From: JBLHUT01 sp047629975
Lineage (GTDB): Bacteria; Pseudomonadota; Alphaproteobacteria; Rhodobacterales; Rhodobacteraceae
Length of the DNA stretch: 11,663 nucleotides
NCBI GenBank assembly: GCA_047629975.1
Contig: JBLHUT010000092.1
Span: forward strand, 1 to 11,663
Reading direction: 5' to 3'
The position numbers and the translations under genes are program-made. Shown here in pieces: positions 1-7,445 of the stretch. The notes beneath the pieces were generated by a model. That model was not told where the DNA came from. It saw only the letters and a list, made by a program, of their open reading frames with translations, and searched no databases. Every line of letters begins with the position of its first letter. The stretch's first letter is position 1.

Positions 1-2
1 CC

Positions 3-248
3 AACCAATGTGCAAAAGTCATTCAGGGCGAGTTACTTAACCGGTATATTTATGTCTATGCGTCCGACGTTTTCGGTCAACCTGTCCTGAGTGGTGCGAC
101 GTCGATGTGTCTGGGCCGCGAGCGGTTTTCGATCGTGGGTATCACCGATTGCTGGCAGCGGGGTTATCAAGCAGGTGGCTTTTTCGAAGTTGACACACAG
201 GCAGTCGAACGGTGGACCCTGTTTCTAAGCCCTCAGGACTTTAATTAA
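3..248 (+). CDS. DUF1036 domain protein, 3' end (5' end outside the window)
   Basis: The frame that begins at base 3 stays open to a TAA at 246-248 and gives the last 81 residues of a protein. It has the features I associate with DUF1036: an aromatic segment RYIYVYASD, then CLGRERFSIVG, a Cys followed by RGYQAGGFFEVDT, and a final WTLFL strand. Proteins of this family are usually small, secreted and cysteine-containing, and their biochemical role is not established. The start and any signal peptide are missing, so export is inferred from the family only. The gene ends 128 bases before the start of the caspase-like gene on the same strand, so a shared envelope-related role is possible but unproven. 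The family call comes from memory of the pattern, not from a search. Confidence 0.75.
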   Translation, partial: NQCAKVIQGELLNRYIYVYASDVFGQPVLSGATSMCLGRERFSIVGITDCWQRGYQAGGFFEVDTQAVERWTLFLSPQDFN

Positions 249-376
249 TTCGCAGGTTCACAATCCGTTCAGGCGGCAGGTTTTCGCCGTAGGGGGACTC
301 GCCACATCATCGCGGATGCGTTACGCTATACTTATTAAATTTATTTTTTGACTTTAACACGGGAGTGACAGTCGCA
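249..376 (+). promoter_or_regulatory. AT-rich leader and possible promoter of the caspase-like gene
   Basis: The gap between the DUF1036 stop and the caspase-like start becomes strongly AT-rich at 327-357. It contains TATACT at 327-332, a good match to a -10 box, but the matching -35 region around 304-309 is poor. A GGGAG at 361-365 lies eleven bases before the ATG at 377 and is the only plausible ribosome binding site, somewhat far away. No strong terminator for the upstream gene is visible; only 4-bp stems occur around 273-286. Confidence 0.3.
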
Positions 377-2194
377 ATGCGCACGTTTTTTCACATCCGC
401 AAATTTCGCAATTTTGCAACCGCCCTACCGGTAGCGGCTTTTTGTCTGGCCGCGTCCATGACTGCGGCCGAGGCAAAGCGTTTGGCGCTGATTGTCGGCA
501 ACTCAGAATATGATCAGGTCTATTCGCTTAAAAATGCCGCGAAAGATGCGAGAGACGTCAGTAAGGCGTTGGAAAAGCTTGATTTCGAGGTAACTCTGCT
601 GACGGACACAGATGAGGATGTCTTTTGGGAAAAGCTAGAGGAATTCGCGCTGAAGGCCGAGGCAGACGACGTTGAAAGCACGCTGTTCTACTTTTCCGGC
701 CATGCGTTCCAGCTTGACGGGGCCAATTATCTGGTGCCCTCCGATGCTGTGCTGTCCAGCCGCGAAGCCATCGAGAATGATACGTGGCGTTTGGACAAGA
801 TCGTCAAACGGCTTGAGGATCGCAACCGCCAGACCCTGATTTTTCTGGATGCCTGCCGAAATAATCCGCTGCCCGAGTCCCAGCGTGGCGATGCGCAGGG
901 TCTTGCAAAGCTGCAAACCGGCTCTGGTACATTTGTGGCCTTTGCAACCCAGCCCAATAACGTGACAGCGGACGGTGCAGGCGATAACAGCCCGTTTACC
1001 CAAGCGATCTTGCAGAATGTCGCGGCCGAGGGGATCTCGATCTCCGATATGATGATCCGTGTGCGCAACTCGGTGGAAGAGGCGACATTCAGCCGTCAGA
1101 CACCGTGGGACCAATCCTCGCTGCGCGCACAGTTCTATTTCAAACCGGTTGTGGAGCGGACCGCGTCGTTGTCCGAGGCCGATTACGAGATGATCGCGGC
1201 GCTTGATCCTGAAACGCGCAATCTTTTGCTGGCGGCTCTGGGTAATGCCGGACTTGTCGTCGAGGATGCCGAGGTCGAGCAGCAGATCGAGGCGCGCGTC
1301 GCCGCGGCAAACCCTGCGTTCCTGATCGAGGATGTGCCGGACGTCGTGGGGGAACCTGTCGTTGCCGACGCCGAACCAGAGATCGTTGCCTCTGCATCGA
1401 CCACGTTGCCGGCGCCCGCGCCGCGCCCGGTCACCGCAAAGGCCGCAGAACCTGAAGTCGCCGCCCCCGAGAACTTTGCGGCGTTTACGCTTCTGGATGT
1501 CGACATCGACGAGCCGGCAGACGTCAATGTGGCGTCTTTGGCACCTGCCGGTCCTGTGGCTGAGGGCCTTGTGCCAACGGCACCTGCTGACGTGTCTGTT
1601 GCGGGGCTGTTGCCAAGCGATCCGTTGCTTGGGCGCGAGATCAAGCCGGGGGATGAACTCGAGGCGCTGGTGCTGGCGTCCTTGTCCCCGACCCGCAGTC
1701 TTGTGCCGATTTTCTTACCGCGCAGCCGCGTCGAAGGGCGCGAATTGAGCCGTGACGAGGCTGAAAGCGTCGGGATCGAACTGCCCGATGAAACCGAGCT
1801 GACAGGGCGGCCACTGGCGCGTCAGGTCCAGATCGAACTGTCGCGTCTGGGCTGTTATCGTTCGGGCGTTGACGGACTTTGGGGAAAAGGGTCTGCTTTG
1901 GCTCTGGTCCGGTATTACGGAAACAAGCGTGTTGCCGCCAACAACCTGAACCCCTCGAACTCGCTTTTGCAGATTTTGCGGACCGAGCCACAGGTCATTT
2001 GTGAAGGCGTTGTGATCAAGAACCAGCGCGTCGCCAAGGCAACCGCCATCATCAAGAAAAAGAACGCGCCGGCTGTTGAACAGGCCGCCAAGACATCGCG
2101 GTTGAAGCAAACACGCACGACCACCGTGACGACCAAGAGCGGCGAAAAGAAAGAAAAGACAATCACACGGTTGAGCACAGGCGTGTTCCGCTAG
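377..2194 (+). CDS. Secreted caspase-like (C14) protein with peptidoglycan-binding-like C-terminal module
   Basis: This 605-residue protein begins with a basic n-region, a hydrophobic stretch and an AxA site (AEA, residues 31-33), a typical signal peptide, so it should act in the periplasm or outside. Residues about 34-257 form a caspase/metacaspase-like domain: ALIVGNSEY, the catalytic His in FYFSGHAFQ (His109) and the catalytic Cys in IFLDACRNNPL (Cys160). Most bacterial relatives have SGHG; here the Gly after His is Ala. A Pro/Ala/Val-rich linker covers roughly 300-460. Residues about 480-520 (LGCY, VDGLWGKGS with Trp502) resemble a peptidoglycan-binding repeat. The tail is rich in Lys and Thr. 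GTG at 365 would add four residues, but GGGAG at 361-365 would then overlap the start codon, so ATG 377 is preferred. Substrate and processing are unknown. Confidence 0.85.
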   Translation: MRTFFHIRKFRNFATALPVAAFCLAASMTAAEAKRLALIVGNSEYDQVYSLKNAAKDARDVSKALEKLDFEVTLLTDTDEDVFWEKLEEFALKAEADDVESTLFYFSGHAFQLDGANYLVPSDAVLSSREAIENDTWRLDKIVKRLEDRNRQTLIFLDACRNNPLPESQRGDAQGLAKLQTGSGTFVAFATQPNNVTADGAGDNSPFTQAILQNVAAEGISISDMMIRVRNSVEEATFSRQTPWDQSSLRAQFYFKPVVERTASLSEADYEMIAALDPETRNLLLAALGNAGLVVEDAEVEQQIEARVAAANPAFLIEDVPDVVGEPVVADAEPEIVASASTTLPAPAPRPVTAKAAEPEVAAPENFAAFTLLDVDIDEPADVNVASLAPAGPVAEGLVPTAPADVSVAGLLPSDPLLGREIKPGDELEALVLASLSPTRSLVPIFLPRSRVEGRELSRDEAESVGIELPDETELTGRPLARQVQIELSRLGCYRSGVDGLWGKGSALALVRYYGNKRVAANNLNPSNSLLQILRTEPQVICEGVVIKNQRVAKATAIIKKKNAPAVEQAAKTSRLKQTRTTTVTTKSGEKKEKTITRLSTGVFR

Positions 2195-2224
2195 TCTCAC
2201 TGCTTTTCCAGCAGTCTGCAACAG

Positions 2225-2257
2225 ACCGGTCTGCCCTTCGGAGTGGGCCGGTTTTTT
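2225..2257 (+). terminator. Intrinsic terminator after the caspase-like gene
   Basis: An imperfect GC-rich stem (ACCGGTCTGC paired with GTGGGCCGGT, a few G-T pairs) closes on a short loop that includes TTCG. It is followed directly by six T at 2252-2257. It lies 30 bases after the TAG of the caspase-like gene. Two smaller stems precede it (CTGCT/AGCAG near 2200-2214 and GTCTG/CAGAC near 2215-2226). The layout suggests that the M23 gene downstream has its own promoter. Confidence 0.8.
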
Positions 2258-2398
2258 ACTGTTGAAGGGCACCAAACAACTGTCCCGAGCGGCGGCTTGC
2301 CGATTATCCCGACGTCTTGCCAGATTTTTGCATCTATGTGCGCATCTGTTTGCCGGTGATGCTTTTCGGGGTCGATTTTTTCTGCCACTCTCGCAGTC
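2258..2398 (+). promoter_or_regulatory. Leader of the M23 endopeptidase gene
   Basis: The region between the terminator and the M23 start must contain the promoter of that gene if the terminator works, but I see no convincing -35/-10 pair. There is also no clear ribosome binding site just before the ATG at 2399, since the sequence there is pyrimidine-rich. The start is therefore less certain than the reading frame. Confidence 0.25.
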
Positions 2399-4687
2399 AT
2401 GGATCATGAAATCGACCCTCGCTTTCAGCAGGCGCGCAAGAACGCAACGCGCCGGAAACGCAAATCTACCACGCGCAAGGTCCTCTTGCCGCTGGTCGGT
2501 GTTGTGGTGGTTGTGGGTGGCCTGACGGGGGCTGTCTGGTCGACATGGGGCTTGTGGTCGTTTGGACCGAAAAAGGCAGTTGAGGTCGCCAGCTCCGAGT
2601 TGGAGGTCGATATGGTGGCGCTTGAGCAGGATGCGGCAGCAAGCTCGTCAGCTTTTGCGGCTGCTTTTGTGGATGTTGCGGGCGACCCCATGATTATTCG
2701 CTTTGAGACCACCGGCACGGACCAGACGGTCAAGGATCTGTCGGCACCTGTCGATTTGCAGCAAACCGGACGGGTCCCTGCACAGCTGGTCTTTGTAAAC
2801 GATGTCATGGTGTCCGGCGAGGAGCAGTTCATCACCACGCTGCCATCCAGTCAGGACGATTTTGCGTTTTTTCAGGCGCAACGCTCAGGCGCCACAACTG
2901 TGGGCGGGCCGATTGTTCCCGAGGCGTCAAGCGTCGTGATCGATGCTGTTGCTGCGGGAACGGCCTCGATTGACGACGCCGATGCGGGCTGGGGCGACGG
3001 GCAAGAGGCCGAGATCACGAAAACCCGGATCGAGAATACAACATCTATCGCCTTTGTGAGGCCCGAAAAAGAGCGCGTTAAACTTTTTGAGGATACCTTT
3101 GCCAAGATTTCCGCGCCACAGGACCTTGATGCGCTGTTGATCAGCAAGGGGTTTGCAAGGCCGGAGGCCGAGGCCGTCAAAGAGGCCGCAAGTGCGATGC
3201 TTTCGGTGGATGCGCTTGAGGTCGGGCAGGTGGTCGCCCTTCGGGGGCGGCCGCAACCGGGGGGCGGGCTGAAATTCGCGCAACTTTCAATTTACGGCGC
3301 TGATACCTTTTACGGCACGCTTGCTTTGCTGGATGACGGCGAAATCGGCACGGGGTCGGACCCGTGGGTCGAGGACGAGTTGTTCGATTATACCGGCGCA
3401 GATGTCGAAGCGGTGCAGCAGGAACAGAAATACCGCATGCTGGATGCCTTTTATTCGGCAGCAATCCGGAACCGTGTGCCTTCGTCGGTGGTGGGCGAGG
3501 CGATTGCGCTGCTGTCCAAGTCAAGCGACTTGAACGCGTTTGCCAACCCCGGTGACCGTATGATGCTGTTGTACGGCGCCGAGCGGCTGGAAGAGGAAAC
3601 CGGTGCGGGGCAATTGCTTTATATCGCGCTCAAGGGGCAATCCGTGGATGTCGAATGCTTTGTCCATCAGGTGGCTGTGGGGGGCGATTACGCATGCTTC
3701 GGGGTCAAACCACAGGCGGGGGGTGGGCGATCCGGGATGTTGACACCGGTCAACGGGGTCCTGACATCGCGGTTTGGCCCGCGGACCCATCCAATTCTAA
3801 AGACGGTCAAGGTTCACAAAGGCGTCGATTGGGCCGCCCCCACGGGCACGCCTATTCATGCCGCTTTTGACGGGACGATAAGTTATGCCGGTGACGGCGG
3901 CGGGTACGGCAATCTGGTAAAGATAGGCCATGCCAACGGGTTCGAGACACGCTATGCGCATCTCAATAAATTCGAGATCGCCCAAGGCGCCAAGGTGCGC
4001 GCTGGAGACTTGATCGGTCGTGTCGGCACGACGGGGCGCTCTACCGGGCCGCACCTGCATTTCGAGCTGTACCTGAACGGCAAGGCCGTGGACCCGCTGT
4101 CGTCATCGGGCGGTCCGGGAAGCTCGGGGGGGACGGCGGTGGAAACCTTGGTCAACCAGATTATCCGCGTTGAAAGTGCCGGCGATGCCAATGCCAAAAA
4201 CCCGCTTTCAACCGCCACGGGGTTGGGGCAATTCATCGAAAGCACATGGCTGCGGATGATGAAAACCTACCGCCCCGATCTTGCGGCCTCTATGGACCGC
4301 ACCGAATTGCTGGCGCTGCGCACGGACCCGACGATCAGCCGCGAGATGGTGACCAATCTTGCCCGCGAGGGGGAAAGTTTTCTGCGTGCCCGCGGTCATC
4401 AGATCACGGCAGGGCGTCTTTATCTGGGGCATTTTCTGGGGGCGCAGGGGGCGCATCTGGTCTTGTCCAGCAATGATGACGCCACGCTTATCGAGGTTCT
4501 GGGGGCGGGCGTGATCAAGGCGAACCCGTTTCTGGACGGAAAGAACGTCGAATACGTAAAGGCCTGGGCAGAACGTAAAATGACGGTGCGGGGCCGGCAA
4601 TCTACCGGAGCTGCGGCGCCGATCCGCGAGCCAAAGGGCCTGCCGGAGTACCGCAAGGAAATTCAGGGACTGCTCGGGGCGGGATGA
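2399..4687 (+). CDS. Membrane-anchored M23 endopeptidase fused to a lytic transglycosylase-like domain
   Basis: This 762-residue protein has a short basic cytoplasmic N-terminus (RRKRK), one membrane segment at about 28-50, and a large periplasmic part. Residues about 215-445 resemble the non-catalytic domains of MepM/Csd3 peptidases (for example YSAAIRNRVPSSVV and NPGDRMMLLYG). Residues about 455-570 are a complete M23 zinc peptidase: HKGVD (His473, Asp477), YAHL (His521) and HLHFEL (His552, His554), expected to cut peptide cross-links in peptidoglycan. After a Gly/Ser linker, residues about 580-725 look like a lysozyme-fold lytic transglycosylase: RVESAGD with the presumed catalytic Glu592, GLGQFIESTW and YLGHFLG. 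MepM itself lacks this second domain, so one polypeptide may cut both stem peptides and glycan strands. The transglycosylase call is the less certain half. No strong ribosome binding site is visible. Confidence 0.9.
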   Translation: MDHEIDPRFQQARKNATRRKRKSTTRKVLLPLVGVVVVVGGLTGAVWSTWGLWSFGPKKAVEVASSELEVDMVALEQDAAASSSAFAAAFVDVAGDPMIIRFETTGTDQTVKDLSAPVDLQQTGRVPAQLVFVNDVMVSGEEQFITTLPSSQDDFAFFQAQRSGATTVGGPIVPEASSVVIDAVAAGTASIDDADAGWGDGQEAEITKTRIENTTSIAFVRPEKERVKLFEDTFAKISAPQDLDALLISKGFARPEAEAVKEAASAMLSVDALEVGQVVALRGRPQPGGGLKFAQLSIYGADTFYGTLALLDDGEIGTGSDPWVEDELFDYTGADVEAVQQEQKYRMLDAFYSAAIRNRVPSSVVGEAIALLSKSSDLNAFANPGDRMMLLYGAERLEEETGAGQLLYIALKGQSVDVECFVHQVAVGGDYACFGVKPQAGGGRSGMLTPVNGVLTSRFGPRTHPILKTVKVHKGVDWAAPTGTPIHAAFDGTISYAGDGGGYGNLVKIGHANGFETRYAHLNKFEIAQGAKVRAGDLIGRVGTTGRSTGPHLHFELYLNGKAVDPLSSSGGPGSSGGTAVETLVNQIIRVESAGDANAKNPLSTATGLGQFIESTWLRMMKTYRPDLAASMDRTELLALRTDPTISREMVTNLAREGESFLRARGHQITAGRLYLGHFLGAQGAHLVLSSNDDATLIEVLGAGVIKANPFLDGKNVEYVKAWAERKMTVRGRQSTGAAAPIREPKGLPEYRKEIQGLLGAG

Positions 4688-4706
4688 CGCCCGTTTGTGG
4701 CGGGCG
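4688..4706 (+). terminator. Possible weak terminator hairpin after the M23 gene
   Basis: CGCCCG (4688-4693) and CGGGCG (4701-4706) form a 6-bp stem with a 7-base loop directly after the TGA. No T-run follows immediately; a short T-run appears only at about 4717-4721. It could be a pause or RNA-end structure rather than a full terminator. Confidence 0.3.
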
Positions 4707-4749
4707 CAACGGACCGGTTTTTGGGCCGCCCTGATCTGATCCGTTATTT

Positions 4750-4754
4750 AGGAG
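4750..4754 (+). promoter_or_regulatory. Ribosome binding site of the MaoC/phosphate acyltransferase gene
   Basis: AGGAG stands nine bases before the ATG at 4764 and supports that start for the fusion protein. Confidence 0.75.
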
Positions 4755-4763
4755 TGCCGCGCC

Positions 4764-6149
4764 ATGACACATCTGAAGGCCACAAAGTTCGACGCGCTTG
4801 AAATTGGAATGACGGCGTCGCTGACGCGTCTTTGCCGCGAAGACGACCTTTATATTTTTGCGCAATCCTCGGGCAATCTGAACCCGCTGCATTTGCCCCG
4901 CGAGGATGGTGACGGCGACGGGGTGGTTGAGGCTGTGGCACCTGAATTGTGGCTGGGGGCATTGATCAGCGGTGTGTTGGGTACGCTTTTGCCCGGACCC
5001 GGGACCGTGTGTCGTCGGCAGAGTTTTGAATTTCTGGGCGAGGCCCTTGCCGGAGACACGCTAACGGTAAGTGTTACGGTGGTCGCCAAAGAAGCGGGGC
5101 GTGTCGTGCGGCTTGATACGCTGGTGACACGCGCCGATGGACAGCGGATCGTACAGGGACAGGCCGAGGTCATCGCCCCGGAAAAAGACCGTGATATCAC
5201 CATCGACGCGCTGCCGGGGTTGACCGTGCAGCGGCACCGGCATTTTGATCTGTTGCTTGAACAGGCCGAACCGCTGCCGCCGATCCCCGCCGCCGTGGTT
5301 GCCCCCGAGGGGCCGAACGCGTTAGGCGGCGCGTTGTTGGCGGCCGATCACACGTTGATCACGCCGATCCTTGTTGGCTGCCGGAGCAAGATACTGGCCG
5401 CCGCAGAACAGATCGGGCGCAATATCGAAGGGCTGGAGATTATCGAGGCCGACACCCACGTAGCCGCGGCGCGGCTGGCTGTTGAATTGGTTCGCGCAGG
5501 GCGTGCAAAGGCTTTGATGAAGGGGCGCATTCACACGGATGTTCTTTTGGAGGCGGTGATGGCACGGGCCACCGGTTTGCGCACCGGGCGTCGGATCAGC
5601 CACGTGTTTGTGATGGATGTGCCGGGAATGGCGCATCTTTTGCTGATTTCGGACGCGGCAATCAACATTGCACCGGATCTTGCGACAAAAGTGGATATAA
5701 CGCAAAACGCGATTGATCTGGCCCATGCCTTGGGGCTGGCGGAGCCGAAGGTCGGGATTTTGTCAGCGGTCGAGACGGTGACCCCGAAAATTCCCTCGAC
5801 GATCGATGCGGCAGTGCTGTCAAAAATGGCAGAGCGCGGGCAGATCACCGGAGGGCTGGTCGATGGTCCTTTGGCGATGGACAACGCGATTGACCTTGGG
5901 GCGGCACAGACCAAAGGGATCAAGGGGCTTGTGGCCGGGCGGGCCGAAATCCTGATCGTGCCGAACATGGAAGCGGGGAATATGCTGGCAAAGGAATTGA
6001 GCTTTGTGGCGCATGCGGGGGCTGCGGGTGTTGCTCTTGGGGCGCTGTGTCCGATCATTCTGACAAGTCGCGCGGATGACGACAAGGCACGACTGGTGTC
6101 GTGTGCGGTGGCGGCATTGTATCACGCACGCGGGCGGGTTGTGACATGA
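4764..6149 (+). CDS. MaoC-like hydratase domain fused to phosphate acetyl/butyryltransferase
   Basis: The 461-residue protein matches the 'bifunctional enoyl-CoA hydratase/phosphate acetyltransferase' group. Residues about 10-145 are a hotdog (MaoC-like) domain with the hydratase signature SGNLNPLH. (R)-specific hydratases have Asp and His here (SGDxNPxH); this protein has Asn38 and His43, so its hydratase activity is doubtful. Residues about 160-455 are a phosphate acyltransferase with KGRIHTDVLL, GRRISHVFVMD, SAVETVTPKIPST, GGLVDGPLAMDNA and NMEAGNMLAKEL. This half would convert acyl-CoA plus phosphate to acyl-phosphate plus CoA in the cytoplasm. Its TGA overlaps the ackA start (ATGA at 6146-6149), so the two are translationally coupled and act in sequence. 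Whether the acyl group is acetyl, propionyl or butyryl is not determined. Confidence 0.9.
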   Translation: MTHLKATKFDALEIGMTASLTRLCREDDLYIFAQSSGNLNPLHLPREDGDGDGVVEAVAPELWLGALISGVLGTLLPGPGTVCRRQSFEFLGEALAGDTLTVSVTVVAKEAGRVVRLDTLVTRADGQRIVQGQAEVIAPEKDRDITIDALPGLTVQRHRHFDLLLEQAEPLPPIPAAVVAPEGPNALGGALLAADHTLITPILVGCRSKILAAAEQIGRNIEGLEIIEADTHVAAARLAVELVRAGRAKALMKGRIHTDVLLEAVMARATGLRTGRRISHVFVMDVPGMAHLLLISDAAINIAPDLATKVDITQNAIDLAHALGLAEPKVGILSAVETVTPKIPSTIDAAVLSKMAERGQITGGLVDGPLAMDNAIDLGAAQTKGIKGLVAGRAEILIVPNMEAGNMLAKELSFVAHAGAAGVALGALCPIILTSRADDDKARLVSCAVAALYHARGRVVT

Positions 6150-7291
6150 GTGTTGTGCTGACTTTGAATGCGGGGTCGTCGTCGATCAAGTTTGCTTTGT
6201 ACGGGCTGGAAGATATGAAGGAGGAACTTCGCGGGCAGGTCGAACGGATCGGCGGCGCGGCGCGGCTGGAGGTTCTGGCGCAGGGGCGCAAGTCCCGAAC
6301 CGATATCGATGCACCGGATCACGACGCCGCGGTGCGTGCCATTCTGGCGGCGATCGCCCCTATGCTTGGCGGACGTGTCGTGGCGGGTGTCGGGCACCGG
6401 GTTGTGCACGGAGGGCCGGACTTTGCAGACCCTGTGCGCGTGGATGCGGAAAAGTTGGCAGCTATCGAGGCGCTTGAGCCGTTGGCACCGTTGCACCAGC
6501 CCCACAATGCCGCCGGCTTGCGCGCCGCGATGCGGGCGTTTCCCGAGGCTCCGCAAGTGGCCTGCTTTGATACCGGATTTCACAGGGCGCATCCTTGGGT
6601 GCATGATACCTATGCGCTTCCGGAACGGTTTTACGCGCAAGGTGTGCGGCGCTATGGATTTCACGGGTTGAGCTATGCGTTTATCGAAGGGAAATTGGCA
6701 CAGGAGTATCCCGCGCTGCACAAAGGGCGGGTTGTGGTGCTTCATCTGGGCAACGGAACATCGGCCTGCGGGCTGCACGGAGGAAGGCCGATTGCCACGA
6801 CGATGGGGTTTTCGCCGCTTGACGGGTTGGCGATGGGCACCCGGCCGGGTCAGATTGATCCGGGTGTTTTGCTGTATCTCATGGGCCACGAGGGCATGGA
6901 TGCAGCCGGGATTGAACGGCTTTTGTATTACGAAAGCGGGCTTTTGGGGATGTCGGGGGAAACCAACGACATGCGCGAACTGCTTGCGTCGGGCGCGCCT
7001 GCGGCCCAAGGCGCGGTGGCGTATTTCTGTGCGCGCATTGTCCGCGAGATCGGCGCGTTGGCCGCCAGCCTTGGAGGGATCGACGGCATCGTGTTCACGG
7101 GCGGTATCGGAGAGAATTCCGCCCCGATCAGGGCGCGTGTGCTGTCGGAGCTGGTATGGCTCGGGTTCGAGGTTGACCCTGCTGCGAATGCCGCAGGCGC
7201 GGGGGTCATCTCGCAAGGGACGCGCCCTGCTCTTGTTATTGCGACCGACGAAGAGCGTGTGATTGCCCGCGCGGTTACAGGGTTCATCTGA
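6146..7291 (+). CDS. ackA: Acetate kinase
   Basis: The 381-residue product is a full acetokinase, slightly shorter than the usual roughly 400. It converts acyl-phosphate and ADP to carboxylate and ATP, completing the pathway begun by the preceding gene. Visible motifs in order are LNAGSSSIKF with Asn8, GHRVVHGG with Arg85, FDTGFH with Asp142, YGFHGLSY with His173, HLGNG with His200, GTRPGQIDPG with Arg233, FTGGIGEN at about 317-324 and ATDEE near 366-370. All expected active-site residues appear intact. The ATG shares an ATGA with the stop of the upstream gene; longer readings beginning at 6101 lie inside the upstream coding region and lack support. Propionate or butyrate could also be the substrate, since the family is not sharply separable by eye. 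Confidence 0.95.
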   Translation: MSVVLTLNAGSSSIKFALYGLEDMKEELRGQVERIGGAARLEVLAQGRKSRTDIDAPDHDAAVRAILAAIAPMLGGRVVAGVGHRVVHGGPDFADPVRVDAEKLAAIEALEPLAPLHQPHNAAGLRAAMRAFPEAPQVACFDTGFHRAHPWVHDTYALPERFYAQGVRRYGFHGLSYAFIEGKLAQEYPALHKGRVVVLHLGNGTSACGLHGGRPIATTMGFSPLDGLAMGTRPGQIDPGVLLYLMGHEGMDAAGIERLLYYESGLLGMSGETNDMRELLASGAPAAQGAVAYFCARIVREIGALAASLGGIDGIVFTGGIGENSAPIRARVLSELVWLGFEVDPAANAAGAGVISQGTRPALVIATDEERVIARAVTGFI

Positions 7292-7348
7292 TGGCGTGAT
7301 CAGCGCACGGGGCATTGCGCGCGAGCAGGGCTGCTTTGCACGCGGTGG

Positions 7349-7372
7349 CACCTGCCCCACGGGGGGCAGGTG
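7349..7372. terminator. Hairpin between the convergent ackA and amidohydrolase genes
   Basis: CACCTGCCCC and GGGGCAGGTG form a perfect 10-bp stem with a 4-base loop. It lies 57 bases after the ackA stop and 73 bases after the amidohydrolase stop on the opposite strand. It has no T-run of note on either side, so it may work in both directions only weakly or with help from a factor. The rest of 7292-7445 shows only short stems. Confidence 0.6.
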
Positions 7373-7445
7373 AGGAGCATTTACAACCTCCGCTAGAGGG
7401 ACAGGCGCCTTTCAGGCAGCCTTGACTGCTTGGGGTCGCGACAAC

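Noticed and set aside
365..376. GTG at 365 as start of the caspase-like protein
   Set aside because: The only ribosome-binding-like sequence (GGGAG at 361-365) overlaps this codon. The ATG at 377 begins a normal signal peptide.
2399..4687. Idea that the dual wall hydrolase marks a prophage or conjugative element
   Set aside because: No tail, portal, integrase, relaxase or type IV secretion gene is visible on either side, and the flanking genes are ordinary metabolic genes.
5531..6085. A 184-codon minus-strand frame opposite the phosphate acyltransferase
   Set aside because: It is the shadow of a recognised enzyme domain and shows no motif of its own.
6122..7360. A 412-codon open frame on the minus strand opposite ackA
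   Set aside because: It mirrors a complete acetate kinase with all motifs on the plus strand. Its composition is the Arg/Pro/His-rich pattern typical of antisense frames in GC-rich DNA.
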